Part shown: piece by piece, positions 1 through 11,300 of the stretch
Position numbering within the stretch: the stretch's first letter is position 1
Layout: each line of letters begins with the position of its first letter
Assembly: GCF_036669915.1 (NCBI RefSeq)
Contig: NC_089314.1
Span: 7,981,958-8,045,957 of the forward strand
Length of the DNA stretch: 64,000 bases
Reading direction: 5' to 3'
Origin: Pocillopora verrucosa
Lineage: Eukaryota; Cnidaria; Anthozoa; Scleractinia; Pocilloporidae
Program-made: the position numbers and the translations under genes
The notes under the pieces: generated by a model
What the model was told of the DNA's origin: nothing
What the model saw: only the letters and a program-made list of their open reading frames with translations
Database searches by the model: none

Positions 1-3000
1 GATCAGAAAGGTGAATCTTATGTTTGTTCTCATTGTAGTTGTATGGATATTCTTTTTTAATAAATACATGATCCAAAATCCTGTGTTTTTTGTGTATAAT
101 GTTATTATGTTAAGTATTCTTTACGTAATTGTCTTGTCACAGGCCGCCCAAGCTCACGCCTCGAGAAAAAGCCAACGATTAATTCATGAACGCGTCACGC
201 GTTGTGTGACTCGGTGTTAAGTTACGAGAGCAACCGTTGAAAATTTGAACACGTTATATGGAATAGTATAGGGAACGAAATATGGTCGATTCACAACGAT
301 AAATATTTAGAAACATGAACATTTTTCTCGTAAAACCCATACCCTGTGCATCCGATGTAGTTTCTGGCGATTTCTGGCGTTTTAAGCTTGCTTTACCATA
401 ACTGTTATTCACTTCATCTACTTTTATTACGTTGGTACAAATCCGTACAGACATGACCAATCAAAAGACACACCCTCGCGCGCAAAGTGAAGAAGACTAG
501 ATTGAAGGCTCGAAATTATATTACGATCGATTTTCATCAAGAAATGGGCAGGAATTTTCCACAATAGTGTAAATAATCGTGAAGGCTGATCGCGGAAAAG
601 CGATTGCGTGACGCAGATTTCAGATTCTCAGTCTGCATTTTGTACCCATTCTGCATTCTGCAGTCTATATTTTGTATCCGGTCTGCTGTCTGCATTTGTA
701 CTAACAGGTATCCGTGGCACCGATACAGTTTGTTTTTGGTTACATTTATTCGCACAACACCACATAATCTACCACAAATACCTGTGTGTAAGATAATTCG
801 ACATTTTCGTTTCTTTTCTTCGCGTTAATACTCTTCTTTTTCTTTTGTAAGAATGTAGACCACTTACAATGTTTCGAGTAATCCACCCAGCCTAAAAAAA
901 AATAACGCTTGCATGCACAGCGTGCCTATGTTTGAAATAGGTGTATGCCCTTGGCCAGACTTTAGCTCACTATTTCAGTTGTACTAGTCCGTCACCCGTA
1001 GTATTGCTACGCTTGATTCCAATTATACAGTACCATCCAGTTATCCCAGTTACCCTGCTCACAGGGTCTAGTTTTAAATAATTTCCTCTTGAAATGTGGA
1101 GTAGATGGTTCGATGGTTTATTGTGAGCGAAAGATAATAAAGCTAGGAGATGTTGATATGTTTAAATGAATTTTTCGATCTGAGCGGTAATTTCATGCCC
1201 TGAGATTTAGTAAAAAAAAAAAAGCAGTTGGTGTTTATAACCCCCGATTCTCATAGGGCGGGATTGTTTGAGTTAGTTATTAGGTACTATATCAAGTGAT
1301 GTCATCATGTCGAATTTCTCGGAAATGCTTTCGCACACGGAATGAGTTAATTGTTGGCTCTCGCCTTTTTACCAAGATTTTATCCAGGTTCTCCTTTTTC
1401 CTCCTCGCTCCCCATAAAGGTATGCCTTGAAAAGAAGCATTTGATCTATTGGGCATTGCACGCATACAATGATCAAACTATCATTCTGCTTAATTAACAC
1501 TTTAGTATAAGTTCTACTTGAAAGCACTTGGATCTAGGATTACAAGGCATCTTCAACTTCAAGAATGAAATACATACAAGGGAAACCTTCTTTGTTGCTG
1601 TCGGTAATCGGAAATAAAGGACGTTAAATTTCCAGATCTTGCTTTCATTTGGCATATTGCAACGCAACTTTTCACAGCGTATTTTAAGCTTGTCATGTTC
1701 TGGGCAACCAACTTTGCTATTTATTTGGAGGCAAATTGATACCTCTTTAATTTGGGGAAAAAGGAATTTGTACCGACCAAAAAGAGATTTCATTTAACAC
1801 ATTATTTCTAAACTCTGTCGAAATCCTTTAGAAGCATTCGAGTAGTTTTACCATTATTTCTGTACCACTTTATCACGTTAGAGATCACATCAACAGCATT
1901 GTATTTCTGCTACACTTCGGCAGTAGATTATTTAAGTTGTGCGGACTGCAATTTGTTTCTTGTTACACACACAAATCAAATTGCAGTAAACAACTAACTT
2001 AAATGAGGAAAAAAAAAGGACAGATATTCTTATAGACGCAAAAGAAGGAAACCGTTGAACTACTTTTTTCAACTTTATGTCTTACTGGGTGGATTTCACC
2101 TCTGTTTGTACACAAAGAGCAGCAACTGGAGTGGTTTGATGATCTGACTGTACTTTGTCTGAAAGATATGTTTCTTCGAACTTCCTCTCCAAGAAAATGC
2201 GGACTTGTAGAACTTTCGCCAATGTTGCCATCCGTAAAAAGGCCGCTGGTTACCATGGAGAACAATAAATAATAACACAAGGAAGTAACACAAGATCGCA
2301 CCACTTTCTGACCACTAATGACGTCATCAGACGTCTTATTTCACTTATTTTTTCCAAATATAGATATTTCTAGAACTAACACAGATGTTTGAAAATGGCA
2401 TGACAGGACGGAAAACGCGTGCACTGTAAGTACCTCCCGTTGTCCCATACAAAGCCTTAGAAAACTTTTCTAAGGCTTTGTATGGGCTTTTTTTCTGGAG
2501 TATCTGGTAGCTCTCCAGGTTGCTTCAAATGCTTACCGCAAGGCGTCATAATCTCGTCACTTTGTGACAGAAATGCCGTTTAACTGAAAGTGAACCAGAA
2601 CACCAACAGACCTATACATGTCTCAATTTTCCGATGAGGGAATGTTAGCATCAATGACACGTCATCGGCTTTGTCAAACTTTGTCAGTAAACATGACTTC
2701 CACTTACGTAATTGGCACAGGATATACTACTACCGATGAGGGAACAATAAATAAATCTGATCAGAAGTCGTGTGGCAGTCGAGTGATATTGAAACGCGTG
2801 GAAAATGCATTTTACATTTAAAAAACTTTAAATACTTGGAGGATTTCAACTGCTTTTTTTTTCTTTTTTCTGGTATACCTTGCATAAACCTTGTACCCTG
2901 TTTCATCCACATTAATTCTTCGTAGTTGTACATTCACTGCGAACAAAGCTTTCCGGTTAATTTTATCGTTTTATCGTGTTGAGATAGGCCGCTGTACACT

Positions 3001-4200
3001 AGAATTTTCTTACAACATTATATCGGTATGGAAACGCGGGCAACAAACTCAGCCACAGGGAATCGAGTACCGAAGGCGATCGCTAACAAAAAAGCGCGCG
3101 CTTGGCGCGTGCTTGGCAAAGTAATCATGCCACGACGATCTCGGGAAAGTAAACAATCGAAGAAAAACTCAGGATGTGAAATCAAAGGAGGAGACGTAAA
3201 CGATTGTCAAGGACAGCTAGGGAGAGGGAGAACAGAGAAATGAGAAAACAAAGGAAAGAGATGCATATTCTTGGCGCGAATGTATTATGGCAAATGGAAA
3301 GCATTAGTCGAACAGAATAAAAATACCCTGGACAAAACCAAGGTAGGTACTCGGTTAGCGTCAAAATAGAATAAAATCGGTATCAGAAAATGAGCAGTTG
3401 GTTACAAAAAACGATATCACCGAACTGAAGCTGAACGTAATCAAACTAGCATTGTCTTGCATTGTACAAAACGTCCTGGGGTTGACTTCAACATAAACTC
3501 ATAGGGGGAGGGGAGAGTGTAGCCCTCAAATTTGTCTCCTTTTTATGATGAAAAAAAAAAAAAACTACAATCATTATCGTAAAATAAGGCAAAGAATCCC
3601 CATTTGAAATTGCCACATTCTGAAATGATCTAGCGGAAATTCATACATTTCTGTTTGCCAGAAGCAGACAGGCAAAACTTTCGTCTGAAAAGAACAGTCA
3701 TTGAGCTTTGAGCATTTTCCCTTCCATCTTGCCATGTAGTGTTGATCTTGCCCTACCAGGTTACCACAGATCAAAAAATGGCCAGGGATAGAAATTTCAA
3801 GGTCAGGGAAAAGTCAAGGAACTTAAAGTTAATACACCACTGAGTTTCATACCATGCTGGAAAAAATATTTCAGATGATCTCAGAAATTTTTTAATGAAG
3901 AAGAGGAGACTGGACATTTTGTATCCATTTCATCAGGGAAATTTTATTTTTATCATGGATAGGTCAGTACCTTAATAGTCAGGGAATTTTGGAAAGTTCT
4001 GTTTGTGGCAACCATGCCTACCCTCTGTGTATCTCTTGAAACGCTGCGTTTGAGTCTTTCTTGGAATTCTCTTTGATACCCTTAAAAATTTCAAGGGTGT
4101 GACAATTTTATCAAACGAATACTTTTAGACGTTATGATATTCTGTGACTTCTGTAAACACACGCTTGTATGCCTCTTGCGAGATCAGAATCTTTGGCTGT
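1..4200. other. Intergenic stretch without a recognisable gene
   Basis: I see no conserved coding exon here. Short open frames exist on both strands but none shows a recognisable motif or joins neighbours through plausible splice sites. A segment at 129-220 follows an AG acceptor and reads about 25 codons to a stop, so it could be a terminal exon of a gene outside the window, but nothing supports that further. Bases 610-700 contain loosely repeated 'cagtctgcattttgta' words. Bases 3780-4020 contain several copies of a 'gtcagggaa' word, probably an old repeat. Confidence 0.5.
2444..2486. repeat. Perfect 43-bp palindrome
   Basis: Two 21-base arms (left arm begins cccatacaaagcc, right arm ends ggctttgtatggg) are exact reverse complements around a single central C. 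The one-base centre is too tight for an RNA hairpin without opening several pairs, so a cruciform or foldback remnant is more likely than a microRNA precursor. No target-site duplication is obvious. Confidence 0.85.
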
Positions 4201-4211
4201 AAAAACATTAC

Positions 4212-4413
4212 TCAGTAGATAATTACTGGAAATATATGAAAATCATATATGTGCACTGCGGTGAAGAAATGAGATGTAAGCGATCCTCGCAGCTATGAAC
4301 ACAACTGAACTAGTAGTTGAAATGAGACCTGAAAAAATTAAGGCCTGTACGGGCTTTGAACCCAGGACCTCTGAGAAACCGGTGCAGCGCTCTACCAACT
4401 GAGCTAACAAGCC
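4212..4413 (-). mobile_element. tRNA-derived SINE, copy 1
   Basis: Read on the minus strand, 4413 to 4342 is a 72-nt tRNA-like head. It starts GGCTTGT and ends ACAGGCC, which pair as a 7-bp acceptor stem with one G-U. It has an A-box-like TTAGCTCAGTTGG and a B-box-like GGGTTCAAAGC. The anticodon stem does not form, so this is a SINE head and not a tRNA gene. The body continues to about 4212 and includes gatcctcgcagctatgaac on the plus strand. The same body recurs in the adjacent copy and the head recurs at 29809. Confidence 0.75.
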
Positions 4414-4451
4414 AACTGGGAACTGGACACAATTTTGGATCCAAATAAACC

Positions 4452-4640
4452 TTCCAAGTGGTGAATAATTACTAGAAATATATGAAAATCATATATGTGC
4501 ACTGCGGTGAAGAAATGAGATGTAAGCGATCCTCGCAGCTATGAACACTACTGACCTAGTAATTGAAATGAGACCTGAAAAAAAATTCAGGACCGTACGG
4601 GATTTGAACCCATGACCTCTGCGATGTTACTCCAGTGGTT
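4452..4640 (-). mobile_element. tRNA-derived SINE, copy 2 (head truncated)
   Basis: This repeats the body of the preceding SINE almost exactly, from 'gaaatatatgaaaatcat' through 'gatcctcgcagctatgaac', at a spacing of about 240 bp. The tRNA-like head is preserved only around the B box (about 4589-4636, minus strand) and lacks the A-box half. The close pairing suggests a local tandem duplication or two insertions at one preferred place. Confidence 0.7.
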
Positions 4641-4649
4641 TCGGCGCAT

Positions 4650-7600
4650 TTTGTCCAGCAATGTTTTGTTTACTTAAGTCTTCATTTTACGTTTTGTGTC
4701 TTAATTGTGAAGCTGGTGCTTCTATTAAATCAAAAGTTTTCACCGCCCAAATAATTTGAAGTAAGTAAATTGTAACATTTTCATTTTTTTGAAAGATTTA
4801 ATTTAATTTAACCAGGGTCCAAATTTGGGTCCTGGGTCGAGAACGATCAGTAGTCAGCGGTTTAGTTAGTAACCAGTTTTTGCGGTCGAGATTAACGCCT
4901 TTCAGAAATATTTTTTTCTAATGATGAACGAACTCAATGTAATATTCTTTTGCTCATCTAGTTTAAGTCTGAGAACTCTATGTTCGATGAAGAGCAATTA
5001 GTCCTTTCTGATTCTTTATTCTTTGTATTGTGTTTGTATTTTTATGTTGTGTCTGAGCAGATGAATTCGTTAGCGTTTTCCTTATCCGATCAAACTTTCG
5101 TTTGAAATGACGAGAAAAAATTGCAGATGCTATCTCATAGTTTCTAGATCTCTGTCGTGTCTGTTTGTGATTAATTCATTATTTCCACTCTATGTCTTAG
5201 TTACATTTTATTCTCTGTCAGTGCTAATTTTTCTGGTGTTATTCGTAACGTCATCAAGATTAAAGAGGTACTAATGAAGTAAATTTGTGTTTGTCAGTTG
5301 TTATGTATTGTTATCCAGTAACGTATTTCTATGTAAATATTGTTACTTTTATTATCAAGCATGTGCTTTGCACCAGTTGATGATGATAAACACTGCGCAA
5401 ATCTGAGGCAGACACATAGGGCTTTTGGATTTTTACCTCTGGTAAATGATCCCAAACAGCTTTACCACTCACTGCCTAGGATAAAGAAATCGAGGGAACT
5501 GAAAACTGGTGCTTAGGTAGATTACTGCGTAGAAAAATGTATTAACATTTTTCGTACTGGCCCTGAGTGGGAAGATATCATAAGCAATTCAGCCTTAAAA
5601 TCTCTACTTTTGATAATTGTGGAAAGGACCAGTTGAGTGTTGTCTTAGGCACCCAGATGGTGGATGGTGGCGTGATACATGTAGCTCGTGTGATGGACCA
5701 CAGAATGAGTGGCCAGATCCTTGGCAAGGGTCGTGGTGTCATTGTCTTTGGCTGAAAGAGCCTTTGGTATCCATGCAAGGGGTATAACTTAGTTTAGTGT
5801 AAATCAAATCTGTCAATCTGTAGCAAATGTGGCAATTTAATTGGCTATGCTACTTGCTATCTATTCTGTCAAAGTCATCAAGTAACCTAATAGTGTGCCA
5901 TTGTAAGCAAACTAAAATGAAACATGAATCTGGTCTTTGCTAAATTGAAATGGTGATTAAATTTGTAATAAAACAAGTAGGTTGTTTTCTCTTGATTTCT
6001 TTGTGTGATGATTGATTTGGGCTTTGCCACTATCAACTAAGATATAATCACACAATGGAAATCTTAAGGTTGTCGTTATTGTCAAGTATATAGTAAGCTG
6101 AATTATATGTGTATCAGGAATGGCTTTAACTTTTGAGCAATTGGAGGATTGATGCACATATATGATGTTACCATTACAGACAATTTGCTTCCTTGTTTTA
6201 TAAAACAAATAGATTCTATGTTGTCATGTGTCTGTTTATTTATAAATCACACAAGAGACTAAAGTGTGGTTAGAACATCAGTGATACAATTGGCTGCATG
6301 TGTCTGCTTCTTTCCATATTTTGGCAACATCTGCAATCTATTACTGAAGATGCCTAGCAACATATTTATTTGTTGACACACAACACATGACATCCCAGAG
6401 CAAATGCGTGCCAGAGCTTATCCTTGTTTTATCAGCATGGTAGAACAAGCGTGTTTATACTTCTCCTTGATGTTTCTCTTTTCCACTGCAGGCTTCCCCC
6501 CCCCCCTCCCCCACCCCCTTTCAATACTCCCCCTTGACATTTCATCAAGTTTTCAAAAGTGTGTACCCTGTCCACAACGAGGGTGAATTTTCTTGGCCAT
6601 AAACACGCAACAATGACTCTGGCATGAATCTTAAACTCGCTTTACAATCAAACTCTAACATGGAGTACAAGATATGTGATGATCTTATCTCTCATTTGTC
6701 ATCAGTGCCAGCTAAGAACTTCAAAAGGGTGATATGAAGTGATTATACATCAGTTCTTTGTGTTAAAGATGATGATATAATAAGTGATAAAGAACTCCTA
6801 GTACTTGACTTAGTTTGCTGATGTGATCTTCATAAATTTTGATCAATCTCATATTCTTGTTTTAATGAAAAATTAAGTCCCCCCTACATGTAAGTGGCAT
6901 TTCATTGTCTCAATCTATGCAGTATTTGTATGTTCTCCAGCATAATTTGCCAAAGATAAAAATATAAACAACAATGATAAATATTTTTTATTAATGTTCT
7001 TAAATCAGCAATTTAATGATGTAATACCTATGTACAACGCTTTAAATGAATCACGAACTGGATTTTAGGGTGACTTACCAATTACAAATGAACCTGAAAT
7101 TTCTTGAGAAATATTTACAAGTGTTTCTTTAGGTCACTGCAACAGATCATGTGAAAAGAGGAAAATAATTCAAAGAGTTACCTAATCTGCAAACACGTCT
7201 TCTTCTCAACAAGGTATTGCGATAATGCTGCAGCCCAGGAGTCAGCCATACAGAAAACAAAGAAAAAATAATTCCCATTTTTTCCCTTTGCTGACTGCTG
7301 ACTCTCATACTGCTAAACTATTTTGTTTGCCTGAGAAAGAATACTGGATTGCAGGTAAACTAGTATTTGCCAAGGATCTTGAACACGAGCAAGAATTTTA
7401 AGATAACTAAAATCATCAATCTTTTGCAAGTATATCTTAACATGGGTATACATAAATATTAAACTTAAAGGATTTTTGAGGATGAAATCAGAACCAAAAA
7501 TCCTGCCTCATATGGAAATCATATCATTTTACTTATTGGGTAAAATTATTTACAAACTCTAAGATAATAATCATATGAACAAACTAGGTAAATTAACAAA

Positions 7601-8160
7601 AAATTCTGCATATTACAATATGCAGTTACATTGAAAGCATGCCTATTGATTTAATCACTTGACCAATGAGTAATACAAAATGTTTTGATAACAATGGTAA
7701 AAATCTAGTAACTTTGTAAAGAATTGTACAGGAACGTGTGGATTAAAACAGAACCTACAGAGTTTAATGTACAAAATTATTCAACAGAAATTTTGTATTT
7801 GTTACTCTCACTTAGCACTAACAGTTTCTCTTTTTTGTGGGGCACAAAATTGTGAAAGTGTTATCAATTTGCATGTGTTTATAAATTATAATAGTAATCA
7901 TGATAATCATCAACTTCCACACATGTGCACAAAGAGGTAACAAAGTGCCAAATGGTTATAAAATAAAGAGTCATTCACATGAAAGAATTGATTTGTTCAT
8001 ATGGACCAAGGCCCCTTAAACAATTGCCCCTTACCAGAAGGGCAGGTGACAGCTATTCCCTTACAATTTTATGGCCTTTGTCTTAACGAACATGCCTAAC
8101 AAGAAGGGATATATCTTTTTTAAGGGATACACACTACTATTATAAATAAACAACTCTTCT
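4650..8160. other. Intergenic stretch downstream of BORA
   Basis: No recognisable gene. An open frame at 5567-5755 (62 codons, plus) has protein-like composition but no recognised motif and no partner exon. A C-rich run lies near 6487-6520. The part closest to BORA (about 7000-8386) is AT-rich and may include its 3' UTR, since BORA is transcribed leftwards and its stop is at 8387; I could not fix a polyadenylation site. Confidence 0.45.
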
Positions 8161-8355
8161 TTGACCCTTCATTCCCAGATCTCATTGATAATTCTCCTTA
8201 CTGTCTGCTATACAATTCTTATGATGTGAGTTTGGAGAATTTGGTATTGGATCCACTAAAAATCCCCCTAATACATTGTTTGTTATACCCAATACTTGTA
8301 TGACCGTGTGACATTGTCTTTAGTTTTATATTATAATGAGAAATTCTGCCTTTGT
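8161..8355. repeat. Degenerate ~200-bp inverted-repeat element (family 1, copy a)
   Basis: It shares internal words with the other copies in this window: 'cccagatctcat', 'aattctccttactgtctgc', 'tttggagaatttggtattgg' and 'gagaaattctg'. Terminal TTAACCCTTT/AAAGGGTTAA ends are worn. It lies just beyond the BORA stop codon and may be transcribed as 3' UTR. Confidence 0.6.
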
Positions 8356-8386
8356 TCCTCATTAGAGTGGAGGGGTCACATTTCTT

Positions 8387-11300
8387 TCAGTAATAATAGT
8401 GGAAATCTCCAGCAAATCCTGAGGAGCTGCGTTGACTTTTTAAAAAGTTCTCCCTTTGACTGATGCTGCGTGACCATTCAGAGTAACCACTGTCACTATC
8501 TTGATAGGAAGGTAAGGCAATCTTTGACACAAAACCTCCTGGTACTGCTCTGGGAACCTTTGCAGGTGGGAAAGTAACAGGGGGAGATAGAGGGCGTGAA
8601 CCATAAATCAGCTTTGACGAAACAGGTCTTGGTGGCCAAGATGATCTACGAAAAAAAAGAGGAAATACTCTAAAGATCCATTGCTTTTTTGACAGCCGAG
8701 ACAACTTTACATAAATCTTACTACTCAAAATTCCTGTTCATGTATTATGATAATCATCATGATCATTCACAAGTGATCTTCATCCATCGGTCACTTTTTT
8801 AGAATATCTTTCCATTGGGTATCTCAAAACCAAAAACCAGTTGAATTTGAAAGCATTCTAATGGTATGGTAACTTAAGGCTCATTTTCATAATGCAACTG
8901 ATGATGAAGCAATTTACCTGTTGACGTCTGTATCATAACCATATTGGTCAGTGTGAAATCGGTAATCATTTCTCCACCAATAAACATCTTTTGGTGGCCT
9001 CCAGTATAGAGCTTTCCATTCCACGTATGACATTGGATGTGTTTGGGAAAGCTGCCATTTTTTGTAATTCTGAGAGGAAAATAATGGAGAACTGGGCTTT
9101 TTCCTGGAATAGGATAATGGGTAGTGCCCTGGATAAGATAAAGAAAAAAAATCTTAGAACAATTGTCTGGAAAGGGAGAAGAGTGAAATACAATGCAAAG
9201 GCTGACACTGATTTCCAACTTAAAACATTTCATTTCAGTTGAAAAGGTCAACTCTGTTTCCCAGTTGACTTCAGACAAGTTAAACTTTTAAGGATGGTAA
9301 AAAGGTTATCTGGAAATCAAGTTATCTACTGAAGGCTGAAATCTTTAGGAATGTGGCTCAGCAAATTCAAGTTAAGAAACCAGTCTAGTTATCTGGGCCC
9401 AGTTGTTTGATGGCTGATTAGCACTGACCCAAGGTAAAGCTTTAGTCCTGGTTTCTTTGTTTCTTTGGGCAAAGGCCTTTTTGGGATAATTTTCTCTATT
9501 CTTTTTAAAGCATCCAGTTGTCAGATCATAGACAGAAAGAATTCTACTGAATTTCCTTTGAACGCTTTCAGATCTTAAATCAGATTTCACACCTACCCTG
9601 GGTTATCTTCACCTAGTTTTGAACAACCTGGCCCTAGGGATCAAGTTATCAAGTGTAAAGTGCTACAGTTTTAATTGTTTGTATATGTTGAATTTGTCAA
9701 TAGTTACTTTTAGCAGGCACAAGTCATCAGGATTTAGATTTCTAGTAATCTTACATTGGAAAAAAAGGAAGATGCACTGACAGTATACATTAAAAAATTT
9801 CTGCATACACATTAGCAGAGAGCACATCAGTCAACCCCAAATATTGCAGGAAGTTGAAATGGTTATCATTAGCAAGTAATCAAATGAGATGACTGTGGAG
9901 TACTCACAAACATGTTGTAATTTCCACTGAATCAATGGTTCAAGAATAATATTATGCCTAACATGGTATACATGTTGTCTTTGCGAATAATTTCTCCTTA
10001 CTTTCAAAATCTCCATGTTGTTTTCTCCCTTGTATAATGTGTTCCACTACAGGAGCTGGAGACAGTCTCTTCCCAGAGATTCCATGGGAGTTATACAGAG
10101 GCATTTCTCCTTCACTTCTCCCAATTCCAGACTCATCAGTATATGCTACTCCGCCACCTTTGTACCGATGTGATCTGCTGTAGGACTTGTATCCATGGTG
10201 ACTGTCATTATCCCTTGTATAACTTCTGTATGTTGTGGACATGCCTGACTCAGTAACTAAAGGTGTTGACATTCTGACTGGGTCCCATACGGTTGAACCA
10301 TTTAAACTCAAATCAGAGAGTGTTAAGCTCTGGGGATCAAATGAGAAATTGCTTACACCTTTAGGTGGAGACAACCTATTAGCTCTTCTCAAAGCCACTT
10401 TTGCCCTCATTATAATCACATCCTCGTCAAGTTCATTAAGGTGAATAGATTTGTGGTAGTGGTCAGTACTGCTATAATCCATAGCTTGAGCACTTCTATT
10501 GGTAGTGGATGTATGCTGTCTTGATTGAAAGTCTCTGGTTGGCCTTGAATCCTGTCCATGTTTATCAAACTCTGATTCTTGGTCAATTTTTTCAACTTCT
10601 GCTCCACCACTCTCTACACTTGAGCTGTCCTTTTCATTACCCTTGGCATCCAAAACCTCTGCTTCAATTTCACCTGGGTCTGATATTACCCTAGGAGATG
10701 ATTCTGTAAACTTTAATTCTGGAGAATCTGTGCTTTGATCAGTCATTTTTTCATCATCTGTAGAATCTAAATCATCAGCTAAGTCCTCCATTGTGATTTT
10801 TGGTGGCATCTCCTCATCTTCATCATCTTCATCATCATCATCATAATCATTGATGTGTTCCTCTTTCTTTTCCAAGTCCTCTTCTTCGTTGTCTTCCTTT
10901 GTGGAGAGAGCTGATACTTCTAGAGGACCACCATCATCGACCAAGTTATTAGGATCTTCTTTGTCTACAGAACATGAGAAAATTTGAAAGTAAATGTATT
11001 GAAGTGCCTCATTGTCTAAATGCTCTATTTCACAATCTACAGCAGAGCCCTAAAAACAGTTTTTTCCTCCAGTGACACAACTACACTTCTAAAAAAATTT
11101 CCAATGCTCCCACTCCACATTGAATCTACACCAAACTGTTAAGCTTTTCCCTCTATTCAAAGCTCTCTGGCTAAATTTTGATGGAATGGAAGAATATCCT
11201 CTAGTTTCTTAAGAATGTTCTTAAATATATGCTATTACAATTTTTAATGAACACCATGATGAATGCCATTAGTACTTTGGGTGCATTTACAGCAGTGAAC

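Noticed and set aside
2444-2486. microRNA precursor
   Set aside because: The loop would be a single base and the hairpin is too short for Dicer processing.
4342-4413. Possible tRNA gene on the minus strand
   Set aside because: Acceptor and D arms pair, but no anticodon stem forms and a SINE body follows; the same head recurs at 29.8 kb as part of a repeat family.
8874-9278. 134-codon minus-strand ORF over BORA exon 12
   Set aside because: It uses a different frame from the one that joins BORA exons 11 and 13; the correct frame reads YWRPPKDVYWWRNDY and needs the acceptor at 9128.
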